A stretch of DNA of 64,000 nt, from contig NC_087380.1 in assembly GCF_963675165.1 (NCBI RefSeq), forward strand, positions 7,698,517 through 7,762,516, written 5' to 3'. Position numbers and translations under genes: made by a program. Below the pieces are notes generated by a model. That model ran no database searches. It was not told the DNA's origin and saw only the letters and a program-made list of their open reading frames with translations. Shown here piece after piece: positions 36,880-48,779 of this stretch. The DNA comes from Halichondria panicea (Eukaryota; Porifera; Demospongiae; Suberitida; Halichondriidae). Numbering within the stretch: position 1 is the stretch's first letter; every line of letters begins with the position of its first letter.

Positions 36880-37195
36880 GGCACGGCCCTATTTCTCTAG
36901 CGCTTTGAGGCCCCTCCAGCGATATATGAGGCCTCCAGTTCCCCCACGTACTTATAACTTTCAGTGTAGATATATAGTGGTATCTATATGCATGTAGCCT
37001 CAGCCTCATGCTCTAGATGTCCCTTGCTGACTATAGATCTTGCACAGTACTTAGTTACTCATAATTATGTCCAAGCTCTCTTGCTAACTAAGTGCAGAGT
37101 TTGATAACACCATTGCTTGCAGGTGCTATTGCTAGAAATTTTCTTCGGTTGAACTGAACTCGTGTTCATTTATTATTTTATGCCCCTGTTATGGG
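36880..37195 (-). mobile_element. Interspersed repeat, copy 2 (inverted relative to 23.5 kb)
   Basis: Reverse complement similarity to 23531-23990 includes the ccctatttc...tagcgctttgaggcccctcc stretch, the cctcagcctcatg block and the ttattattttatgcccctgtt end. It is non-coding. Confidence 0.7.
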
Positions 37196-39546
37196 AATAA
37201 ATTACTGTTCCTTTAACTGACTCTGTTCCGAGTCTGTCTTGGATAATAAGAGATCAGAGAAACACAGAACATGCATGTATATAGAGTGATACATATACAT
37301 TACTGTCATAGGGCCTCGATCTTCACAACACAAGTATTGTCTACTATGACAAAAAGCACAGAACCTTGTTGTAAGTACATAGGGCTGAGATAGAATTAAT
37401 ACACTAGAAAAAAGAACTGGCATGTGTGTCCACAGGTGCTGACTATACCATCCTCAATTTCTTGCTCTTTGATTTGCAGTTTATTCTCAATTCTGCCAGG
37501 AAATTTAAAGTTCTTGATAACAATTACACAAAGTGCATGGGCTGCGGCTGCTTCTCTAAACTGCATGTATTCTCAGTAGCCAATGTCTTATGCTCAGTAT
37601 AATCATGAATGCATGCATGTGCTGTGTATACAATGGCTACATGCTACCACACTGTATAACGCAGGTATTTTGCACATGCATGCATATACTGTTATCCTCA
37701 ATGAAGTAACTTCACAGCTAATTATAACCTTGTCATTGTAGTATCATATATATAATCATGCAGATAGTTTATTGCTATCATGGAATGCTCACTTCACTTA
37801 CTGCATGCATATAATTTTGTTGGTGTCTAATCACATAGTACCCTCGCTACGCTCGGGATACTAAATCAGTGCATTTGCATGGGCTTCTAAATCCCATATA
37901 GACACCTCCAGAACAGTCTCAACTTTCTCTCCAATACAGTGGTGAGCTCTCTTCTTTTCTTTGCAGTGGCCATTCTATATTACATGCATAATAGAGGTAT
38001 TGAGCACGTTACTATAATATTGCTGATCCAGCTGAGAAAATTAGAGTGCGCATGCATGCGGCGCAGCAATCTATTCTACTGACAGCCACTCCAATTCTTC
38101 TGTTTGCCATTTGTCCGGGTTTTGGACTAAAGGGGTCTGTGAGGTTCTATATACTGTAGTCAAACTTCTCTGAGGCTATACTATTTGAGAGCGGCCTCTG
38201 ATGATCAAGTATATAGGATATACCATGCACACCTATATATATATAAGAGGAGGATTATGGGGTGAATATCTTCCGAGTAGGTGTGGCATATCTAACTTAT
38301 ACCACGTGACGGCAACACTATAAGAGGACCTCCCCCTATAGCAAAAATTCAATTCATGATGCAGACTGCAAAAAGAACAAGACTATGCCGGATTTTGCAG
38401 CCGTCAAAGAGCTAGTTGAGCAACACGTCAACTCCTATACAGATGCTCAAAACCTTTCTTGGTCCAAGTGTTGACCATTCGACGTCCCTTACTGGAGTTG
38501 TAAGCTTTTCTTGTATCTTAACCATGCCATGGAAGCTTAGCCATCTTGTTGGAGAGCAGCTTCCATGTTTCTGCCGTTGGTAGTACCGTCAAGCATGGCT
38601 CTTTTCTCTTTGCTTACTTTCTTGAACAAAGGGAAAAAACAACTTGAAAACTGTGCATGCCTGGGGCTGTATGCTATAAAAAAAATTAATATTCTATAAG
38701 ATCCTACAGCTGTTGACCAATGAGTGGTGACTTAAGTGTGAGTATACTAGTATATACTTGTATAAAGCTATGCATGTCATCTTGTGGCAATATAGGAGGC
38801 GCTAAACAATGAGTTTACAAAATGCATATCTGACTTTTATAGTTTATGTCTAACACATGTTAGTTTGCTAATTAAAACACTTGGTCTCATTTTCTAATCA
38901 TAGATCATAATTACTTTGTATTGTGACATCACTCTTTAGACGCTTTGACTGAGTTTCAACTTCTTTATCTGATATGAAAATGAAGAGAGCTCACCACTGT
39001 TAAGATAAAAGACTTCTAGCTAGCAGCTTCCCTTCTGGCCACAGTAATAATTATCATAATACATGCATGGACACAAGAATTGTCTTCGTTATAATTAATG
39101 ACGTCTTTTAATCCGGAAATTTCGTGTACTCGGATGGGATCTGGTCCGGCTTTATTCGGGTTCTGTATACTGTATAGCATTAATTATTTTCTGCACGTGC
39201 ATGGCAACCGTACTGTCTATATAGCAGCTAGCTACATGTACGTAGCAGCTTGATAGTGCTTCACAAAGACTTTCTCATTGCAGAGTCAAGTTTATGCAGG
39301 TGAAAATAACGTTTGATGGGTTGTTGCAGGTATTCACTTTTGTATAGTGTAGCCTCTTGAAATGGTGTAGTGGGTACCTTTGGACTAAATTTACCCTTTT
39401 GATAGAGTTTTCCTCTTTGTTAATTCAACTAGCACATGTTGAATTAGCTGGGGCTATACCTCTCTCGAATTGTAGCCTCCTTTGCCAGCAAAATGAAATT
39501 GTACAGTCAAATATGTGCATTAGATTCTAATGTCCCATTTATGCAG

Positions 39547-42500
39547 GTTCTGTGTCTAGTCTCAGTGAGCTGGGTGAGATCAGTAGTACATGTAATGAAG
39601 CAGACAATGAGACAAGTGATGGAGAAGAGGCAGATGTTCATACCACGGACATTGAATACACTTTTACAGGCAAGCAAATTAGATTATTCAGTATATATGA
39701 TAGTTGATTTTATTTTAGGTCCTGGATCTGAAGTGGAAGTAACCTACAATCAAATTCTCAATACTTTTTGTAAAACTAAACTTGAACTACAAGAGGAAAT
39801 TGACCTAGACGTGTCTCCATGCTCGCTCTGGAAAGCTCTTCACAATGGAGAGCAATGTATGGCATTAGTATACAATGGCGAAGGTGATAAACTGAAATTC
39901 ACCAAATACATTGAAGATGTGCAAAAAAATAAGCCCAATGTAATGCCAGCAAAATGCATTCATTTTGATACTAAACTCTATTCACACCCTGTTGTCCTGT
40001 TTGAAGTTCATGATCAGCAACCATTAAAAGAGTATTGCTTTTCATCTGAGGCCTTATCTGAAATACAACAGCTTTCATTGTTATTGGATGCTGCTATTAG
40101 TGTTCTTGCGTTCTCACCAGATATTACCCTTCAATTGACTACAGAATCTCTGTTTGTACAAACATCTAGTACTAATGACACAGAATCTCTGTTTGTACAC
40201 AAATCTAGTACTAATGACACAAAAGCTATGTTTTTACCTATATATGAGCAATCATACTTCCATCAATTGGAACCCAAAATCAAACCTGAGTTACCTAGCT
40301 TGAATTGGCTCAACGATAGTCTTCTTTTGATGGTCCATCGTAAACAGTGCAGCAGCAATTCCAAACTACCTGAAAACCACATTCTCTTCAACATTTTTAA
40401 GCACAGGTGGTTCCCAGACGATAAACTAGGCTCCTCAAGTACTGTAACAGCAGATGTTGCCAAAGAACTAAAACACATACTAGGTAAGTAAGTAAATCAT
40501 ATTATATAAGTAAACAGCAATTATCTAATATTATTCATACGATTTAGAGTTGGAGAAAACCAGACTGAAAATGAAAGCTACTCTTGAACTAGCAAATTCT
40601 GAATATTTGGAGGTACCACATTTGCACATGCTTCTCATTGGGCACACGGGAGTTGGAAAGACGTCCATCAGAAAGCATCTTCAGAACATTCCCTTTAATG
40701 ATAAGGAGAAAAGCACAATCATAATGGAGCAGGAGCTGCTATATCAAGAAACATTTGAAAGTACAATAGACTCCAAGAAAAGCGCCGTGGTATTTAAGAA
40801 GCACGACAGTGTTTATAAGAGCGACCCAAATAATATTTATCTCACTCTCTGGGACACAGGAGGGCAACCAATGTTTCAAGATCTTCTTCCTTGCTTCGCC
40901 AAATTTAGATCTATTTATGGTATTGTTGTTCGACTTTGTGATTTGTTGGATAATTCCAACGCTTCCATTAGACCTACCTGCCCACTTGAAATAGAGAGAG
41001 AGTCTCCTTACACATATACTGATTACTTGTATCGATGTCTTTCCTTCTTAGACTCTAATTCACTGGATGTGCATCTCAGCAACCTTCCAGATATATTAAA
41101 GAAGAGAGTATTCGAATTAGCTAGTGGAACGGTTTTTCCTAAAATAGCCTTTATCGGTACTTTCAAAGATCAGATTGACATAGATGACAAGCAAGACTTG
41201 GATCAAAAGCTCCTTCAGTTAAAACTCCATCTGAACTCTCAAGGAACGAACTTTCATGAAAAGGTAATCTTGCCTTCAACTTCTACACCCAACTCTTTTA
41301 TGTTTGAGATAGACAACAGACGATCAGGAGCGAAGTATGATGATCCTGGAATGAAAGCTTTGCGAGAGCAAATAGTTTCCTGCACAAAGAGTGCCAAAGC
41401 AAAGATACCTAACAAATGGGTTGCTTTCAAGATTGATCTAGAACGAGAATCACGTTTACAACAGCCTTGCACAGGAATTGTGACATTTGAAAAAGCTAGT
41501 GAAATAGCTAAAAAGTGTAAAACAGACCTTAGAGCAGCTCTCTGCTATTTTCATGAACTTGGTATCTTCATATGGTATCACGACAAGAAAAGGCTCCAAG
41601 AATATGTTTTTGTTGAGCCTAAGAACCTACTTTCCATTCTTGGAACTATTCTTGATCCCCGAGTGTATAAGGATCATCCTAAGCAATGGAAGAGTCTTCA
41701 AACACAGGGTATTCTGAATGTCCAAGTTGGTAAAAAGCTTCTAGAGGATAGTAAGACTGGTATCCCGCTATCATGGATTCTTAGCTTCTTTGAAGAGCAC
41801 CGTTTAGCAATGCATATGCCTTCACTGGAAAGCTACTTTATTCCGTCTATGCTCCAAGTGCTTCCCATTTGTCCTAATCATCAGCATGTATTTCATACGA
41901 GAATTTCAGCCTGTTCTGCACTACGTAATCATCAGCATGTATTTGGTACGAGAATTTCAGCCTGTTCTGTATTACCAGCCGATTTACAAGTGGCACCACT
42001 GTTTTTGGTTCCAATTTCTAAGTTTATACCACCAGGTTTTTTCCCAAGACTAATGACTGTACTTTCTGGAATCAAAAAAGGCAGAATTATATGGAAACTG
42101 TCACCCGATTTTATAAATTGTAAGAACATGGTATCGTTTGAAATTAATAACCAGTTTCGGCTTGTGTTCACTGAGTTTATTAATTGTGTTCGAGCTCACT
42201 TTGATGGACTTACTGATGACAATCTTCCCCAGCCTGACTTATGTCTTCAAATTGTATCCACTCTGAATGTGCAGCTGCAAAGAGTTATCAATACGAAATC
42301 GATACGCTTAACATTTGTGTGTTCTTGCTCCGAACATTCATCTAGCACCCACTTTCTCAAATATTTGCCATTTGCAACTGATAACCATGCACCATGTGGT
42401 GAACATACTGGCAAACAAATGGAGCTCACTGCTGCCCACAAAATATGGTTGACCGATGAACATCATCCAAAGATAGCTACTCTAAAAGGTAAGTATAATT

Positions 42501-45500
42501 ACTTTGGTGTTACTACACTGCCCATGCTAATTCCTATATTGCAGATGCTGAGGCTAGATTTGAAGATGCAATGGAAGGAAGCAAATTTGGTCTGCGATTC
42601 ACAACAATCCTTTTCACTGGACTGCCAGAATCAAATGTCTTTGCTTGCAAGCGATTGATCATGGATAAAAATTTCACGCCTTTTGAGTCAACGCATTCAT
42701 TGGATTCCATTCCAGCTAACTTTGAATTTAGTTGCTACACTGTCAGTGGTGAACGTCTTAAAACTCTACAAGATGACGATTTGGATATGGTGTTTGCTTG
42801 TAATGCTGCAGTACAGACTCCTAAAATTAACGAGTCAGATGAAGCATCAAGCAATGTGGATACGGGGTTTGCTCATAATGCTGCAATAGAAACTCCTGGA
42901 CCAAAAGGAGTTGCTGAAAATGATGAGTCAGATAAAAGTGTTATGCAAGAAGGACCAATTGCTCGAGCTGAAAAGGACGAGTCAGATAAAAGTGTTATGC
43001 AAGAAGAACCAAAAGCATCAATTGCTCGAGCTGAAAAGGATGAGTCAGATGAACATTCTATACAACAAAGACCAGAAGAATTATTAAGTGAAAATCCTGA
43101 AAATAATCCAAGTAAGCAAGAAAAATCTATTCAATCTATTGGTAAAGAAGTGCCAAGATCGATATCTGTCGGAAATTCACCACAGCATCTCACTTCTAAT
43201 CAGCTCTATGAGCCAATATCTAAAAACAGTATATTAAAATGTGTCTCTTTGAATTCTAAGAAAATTTTGCAACTAATGGTCAATCGCGATCGATCGCTTA
43301 CAACAGATTTCGATAATTTGACTATTATTAATTGCGTATGCTGCTCCGATGTTTGGTTGTTAGATGTACTACCGATTTTCCTTCAAGGGATTGCCATAGG
43401 CATTACCTGTATTAGTATGAGCCAATATCTTGAAAAAGAACAGGACAGTTCAGTTTCTGGAGATAAAATACAAGTCACTAGCAAGCAACTGATAAAAGAC
43501 ATTGGCGTGCTAGCAACAAAATTGCTGGTAGTTGGAAAGCACGCAGAAGTTGAGTCGATTGAAACTAATGAGAGAATGAGTGAGATTCTTTTTAGGGATA
43601 ATGGACGGGCAAAGTTCATTACAGATGAGGATGGAAAACAAGCAATATTTGAAGTCGGAAAATCAAGGAGTGAAATAGAACACATTGAGCAGCATCTAGT
43701 ATCATCGTTGGCTTTGATTGAACTGAAGCAAGCCTCTCTATCCTGGCACATGCTTGGTCACGCTATCAAGATAGTAATGCGACAATACAATCGGGAATTT
43801 ATTAGCAAACAAGAAGTGTTAATTATTGCCACTGAATTCAAACTATCTAACACTGATCTTGAACTTGCCTTACTTAACTTGCACATGAGTGGCTTGATTC
43901 TATATTATGGCAATGTCCTTCCAAATGTGATATTTAAAGATTCGATTGTATTGATCGAATTGATTGCCCAGATAAATCATTATGCCATGCAACATAATCA
44001 AGGAGCTATTATTCCCCTTACTGCATTTGAAGCTTGTAAACAATTTTATGCTGGAGGATTGTTCACCTGTAAAGAAGCGATGTCCCTCTTCAAAGATTTA
44101 CATATATTAACTGAGCTGAAAAATTCGTTATTCTTGATGCCATGCTTACTGAGGGAGAAAGTCAGTGTTGAAACTCTCAGCTCTATTTTCAGTGCAAAAG
44201 ACACCAAAGTTGCTCCACTTGTGATCCAGTATTCATTATCCCGTGGCATTTTTGAGTACATAATGTGCTACTTGTGCTCACCGTGCAATAGTCACCCATG
44301 GCCATGGAAAATTAAGGCTCCTCAATTTCGAGTTTTCAAAAATTGTGTGCAGTTCATTTTACCTGGACTGAATGTTCTCACTACTTTGTATAGACAGGAA
44401 GATACTGAAATGACTGTTTGTATCACTTCAATGCAAGATCATGATCATGAGATTTTACCATCTATCAGAATAGCAATTGTTAATGGTTTAAACAAAGCCG
44501 CGGAAGCGTTTCACATTTCTGGCCAAGCTATTCCTGTTGTGGGGTTTCATTGTACATGTGGTCAGGTTGACCACACACACATGATTGTTCCTAGCACAGA
44601 GGGTCACTGGAGATGTTCTGCTACAAATGAAGTACTTGCACTTCTTTCTGTTCAAGAAATCTGGTTTATCAATCGTAATGGTAAGTTACTTCAATATAAA
44701 TATATAAAAAATACGACAATTATGTTTGTTAATTATAGGTACTGACACAGTTACCGTTCACAACGTGTTTGCTGAACTCATCCCATGGTCCAATTCGTGG
44801 TACAAACTAGGAAAGCTCTTCAACTTGGAGAGTGATGTGCTGGAAACCATAACAGTACAGTACCGCCAAGACACAGATACAGCACTAATGGAGGTGATCA
44901 GAAAATGGTTCCACACTCATCACAACCCAAGCTGGGAGGAGGTTCAACAAATCTTCTTGTATATGAAACAATCAGGTATAATTTCTTTAGAGGCTGTAAA
45001 CGTACAGTATAGAGGCCTTTTGCGATTGAAATCACTATTCCATTTTAGCAGGCTATAACCACCATTTCTTTTATCCTCAGATACTTCTATAACTGAACGT
45101 TCCATGACTGAAGATGTCTTTAAAGAGTGTCTCCCTAGCCTTACACAGTTTGTTAGCATATCCACACTCCTTCCATACTTGCTCAAATATCGTCTGGTAC
45201 ATATGGCTGACATCGATTCTGTACAATCGCCGTATCTTGACAATGTAACTAAGATAACTAATCTTTTCAATCTAACGAAAAGAAATGGAGGTGAAAATGG
45301 TTTTGACCTACTTTACGATTGCTTGTTTAATACCAGTGAGGAGCATCGAGGACATGATGAAATTATTCAAGAGCTTAACAGATGTGAAGATGTTACAAAA
45401 AGTAAGCAATATTCTATGTACTTAATGCAGAAAATTCCCTTTTGGAATTTCCACATTTTTTGCACGTATTTCACGCTCAGGAATGTGGAAAATTGGGTGT

Positions 45501-45594
45501 GGCTACGTTTGGTTATTTATTTTACCTCCAAATTGATCTACATTGGCATAGCTTAGTCTCATCAGAGATTGAAGAGAAGGGAATACGAAACTAG
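39547..45594 (+). CDS. ROCO-like gene A, main part: Roc/COR-like, degenerate Roc/COR-like, Death, CARD-like
   Basis: Exons 39547-39669 (GC donor), 39719-40483, 40548-42488, 42545-44680, 44739-44975, 45081-45401, tentatively 45566-45594; all junctions are phase 1. 39719-40483 is uncharacterised. 40548-42488 is a Roc-like GTPase with P-loop GHTGVGKTS (40640-40666), WDTGGQ (40850-40867) and GTFKD, then a COR-like winged-helix region (LRAALCYFHELGIFIWY) ending in a C-x-C...H...C...W module. 42545-44680 repeats this layout, but the P-loop position reads GLPESNVFACKRL and the G3 position CVCCSDVW, so it should not bind GTP; an acidic Ser-rich repeat linker lies between. 44739-44975 is a Death domain (WYKLGKLFNLESDVLETI, PSWEEVQQIF). 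45081-45401 is CARD-like (LLPYLLKYRLVHMADID, GFDLLYDCL, GHDEIIQEL). A cytoplasmic signalling scaffold is inferred. The terminal exon is uncertain because it lies in a repeat terminus; otherwise the frame stops at 45554-45556. Confidence 0.75.
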
Positions 45595-46264
45595 ATCACG
45601 TGAGCTTATGTGCTCAATGTAAAACAGAGAAAAAAGTTTAGGCACTCCGCCTTGCTATAAAAATGGCGGTTTAATTTGTAAATAAAACAAAACAGGCCCA
45701 TGGGAAGCTGGATGACTCACTTGAAGAATTATTATAATTAACTAGCCACAGATTGTTTTAAATATATTTGGTGGCAATAAAATCCAGAACGCCAGATTCC
45801 CTGGTTTATTGGCTATACTAGCCTTTGTGGGACTGTAGCAGAAAGCAAGTTGGTTTTCATAAGATGGTTCAATGATGAGTTTTAATGTTAGCTATGTATT
45901 CTATGTACTGGTGCCTGTCTTAAAGGCTAGATCACTCTGATGTTGAAAGTATAATCGATTTTTAGTGTACAATTTTGCAACATTTTGCTCCAGGACAAGT
46001 ACAAGAGGTCAAAAAAGTTGAAGTGATCGAACAATCGGCTTTTAGCTGAGGAGCTGTTGCACTTCCCAAAGGTCCACTCTTGCGTTTAATATCAACTTTG
46101 TTCTATATGTAGCAGCAAGTCCAGAGATACAGTCCCACAAAGTATTTTACATGATTTTACATAGAACTTGCAGTAAAGACAATGTGCCACGCCCATTTTG
46201 GGCAACACGGATTGTATGTACACGTCATCAAGTTTCATATCCCTCTCTCTTCAATCTCTGGTCT
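45563..46264. mobile_element. MITE-like element at the 3' end of gene A
   Basis: agagattgaagagaagggaa at the left and its near-complement ttccctct...cttcaatctct at 46235-46261 form inverted repeats of about 40 bp bounding 700 bp. The left repeat contains the tentative last exon of gene A. The interior is non-coding. Confidence 0.7.
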
Positions 46265-47839
46265 CATGGATCAGCCCCCTCCTAAGAAGGGGTCTGAGCT
46301 CTTGTCTTGAGGTCATTTCACAATGGAATGTGCCAGACCAATGGAATGTAATCAATTCCTGACCTTACGCCCCCGCGTATTTGTTATTGTACAAAGCGTC
46401 AAGCGCAGGCATCTCTCTCTCTCTCTGAAGAATGTGCTTTAATCTATTACATGTGTGTCTTTTGCCTGGTGCTAACTCTGTGCCCAAGGACCCCTGCTTG
46501 GCTTGCTTATGCTTCGTAGCAGCGTCTATGCATGAAGTGTTTACCATGCGTACTGCATACGTTAGTGATTATCCAAATGCGTTGAGCAACGTGCAGTTCT
46601 TTATATTGCCTCCTATAATATCACCTGAATAGAATAATGATTGAGCCACTGGAATTCCAGCGTGTGCACACAACTACATCGAGAGTGCTCAGACGGTCCT
46701 TCAGGTCCGGCTGATCCATGAGACTAGGCATAGCTATGCATTCATTTGTACATGAGCTGGTACTATAGATTAACGCGTCTGATGCCAGTTATAGCAAAAT
46801 ACCGTAGAAACCGACTATAAGCATATCTTTATTTTAAGCGCATGCTCAAGTGCAGGGTTTTTATACTAAGCGCTTTTCTAGTCAGATTGCATGTAAGCAA
46901 AACAGCATTAAAATTGAGATAAAAAGTGTACTGTAAACAACTCAAGATTTCTTGTAGCACCTTTTTTCACCCAAAATGTATTGTGGACATAAATACTGAT
47001 AACACTATTACCATGGTTACTATCTTGTTGTGTGCGTTAGCTTTAACTAGCCTCGACTCTAGCCTCCTTCACCGGCCTTTGAAAGAAGGCCTGCTATCGA
47101 CTGCTTGCGCATGCGCCAAATTTTTGGATTTTTTTCCCGTAAATATTCCTATAATACTGGATACATCAGAGAAAATATCCTAAAAATCATACACAGAGCT
47201 ATATAGCTAGCTAGCTAGAGACAGAGCTGTGTAGGTTTGTTGTACTGCTATTTCTTCTGATAGAATCAGTAGCAGTAGTATAGTAGACTTTCACCAAAGT
47301 TAGTGTTAAATGGGCGTGGCCTGTCCATATAGGCTCTTATCAGCCGTCACTCCTTTCAGACGATCGTCATCCACACTGTTGCAGGCTGTGAGTCTTTTGT
47401 TAACATAGCAGGCTAAGGGTAGCTATCAGAGAATGCTATCCGATGGGCTAGAAACCTCAATCGAACTTTCCCTTCAATCGACTTCCTTTCGTTGTGATGT
47501 CATAGTTTTACTGAGCATAAACGATGTTATCCAAAGCCCCCAGATACCGGGGGGATATTAGCGCATGCGCAAGCAGTCGATACCAGGCCCACTTCCCTAG
47601 TGGAAAGTGCGGCCTGGGATCAAGGCTACCTCAACTCAAGCCCCTTGAATAGTATTTACTGTTGGCGCGTGGATGGACAATTAATTTATTAGTTACCGTA
47701 TTTTATCTCATTGAACGTTAAAACAGTATTTTATCTTATTGTGATAAAGAACAGAAAAAAGAAAAAGGAGAGGCTACTTCCCTGTATATACTGTAGACAG
47801 AGACAGCTAAGTTAATCATCAGCTCTGTAGATTTATTCA
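46265..47839. other. Intergenic with small repeats
   Basis: Holds an inverted pair at about 47045-47115 and 47562-47635 sharing gcgcatgcgcaagcagtcgat and the ggcctcga/tcgaggc ends, probably the termini of a 590-bp non-coding element. Related hairpin copies lie near 33930 and 49617-49680. At 47686-47782 is the inverted copy of the 26.2-kb repeat. I see no gene. Confidence 0.6.
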
Positions 47840-47843
47840 TTAA

Positions 47844-48775
47844 CCCTTTAACCGCCACGGGCCACGATCGTGGCCCGCAATAGTGACTTTTTTTGCGAAA
47901 TTCTAATTCTGCGATACTTAGGAAGTAGCTCGAACTACGCACATCCCTGTATAGAGGAAGAGCTGTAGAATCACCTGCAATTTAGTCTAGAAATTTCCAA
48001 GCCACGTTGCTATGTTAAAATTCATTAGCATCTTACCGCACGAAGTTTATAGCTATGGCTAGGTTGTTTACTTGTGCCGATGTGCTTGAACAGCTTGAGG
48101 ACAGCAATGGCGATGTCTCCTCTGGTGATGACAGTGCCTATGAAGGAGAGGGGATAGTAGGATACCTCCCAAAGGCTACCAGCTTTATGCCAGACGCTGA
48201 TGAACTGTCTGGGACTGAGGACATGCATGACATGGACCTAGACGCTAGTGCTATGGACCAGGACGGTGAAAGACCAGGAGAGGGCTCACTGTGTGACTCT
48301 GGCAAGTATAGTATAGTATAGCTAGAATATCAGTAGTGTAAGTATAGTATAGCTAAAATAGAATTAGCAGTAATGAACAGTCTTTATGTGAGCTTGTAAA
48401 TTTCATAGATCATTCACCGATATAATACATGTACGTATTGTACTTCAAATTGATATATCTTAGCACTGTTACATTCATATGATGTGAAAATCAAGCTTAG
48501 TCAAGCCTTTATACCATATGATAGGCTGATCCATAAAAAAAATTTTTGGATTTTATCTCACCGCTGGCCGAGCATTTAAAATGAGAAAAACGGGTGAGCG
48601 TAATAACCGTGGTTGTTATGGCAACACATGTTGCACCATTTTCTTCCTTGTTGTATGGGCATTCTATTGGTATATGGTTTATATGGTTGCTAGGCATTTT
48701 ATTGCTCTGGAAACTCGATAGAGAATTTACAGACATTTCACTTCACTGTTAATTAAGAATCCGACGGTTAAAGGG
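47844..48775 (+). mobile_element. piggyBac-like non-autonomous element 1
   Basis: TTAA target duplications at 47840-47843 and 48776-48779 bound CCCTTTAACCG...CGGTTAAAGGG termini. A perfect 20-bp palindrome (47858-47877) lies just inside the left end. The element carries one exon-like frame (48055 onward) but no transposase catalytic domain. It is nearly identical, in reverse, to element 2. Confidence 0.85.
48055..48321 (+). pseudogene. piggyBac transposase N-terminal remnant (element 1)
   Basis: Encodes MARLFTCADVLEQLEDSNGD followed by an acidic Asp/Ser/Glu-rich stretch to about residue 85, as in the N-termini of piggyBac-derived proteins. The frame then enters repeat sequence and stops. The DDD catalytic core is missing. 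Matches the minus-strand frame at 50408-50665 with a Glu insertion and an Ala/Val difference. Confidence 0.65.
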
Positions 48776-48779
48776 TTAA

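Larger units (their letters stand above)
32986..39546 (+). other. Probable 6.6-kb intron of ROCO-like gene A
   Basis: Contains no convincing coding exon. It carries an inverted-repeat element at 33675-33820, a piggyBac-like element at 34325-35224 and the inverted copy of an interspersed repeat at 36880-37195. Its borders are compatible in phase (1/1). It is far longer than the other introns of the gene, so a gene boundary inside it is the main alternative. Confidence 0.4.
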
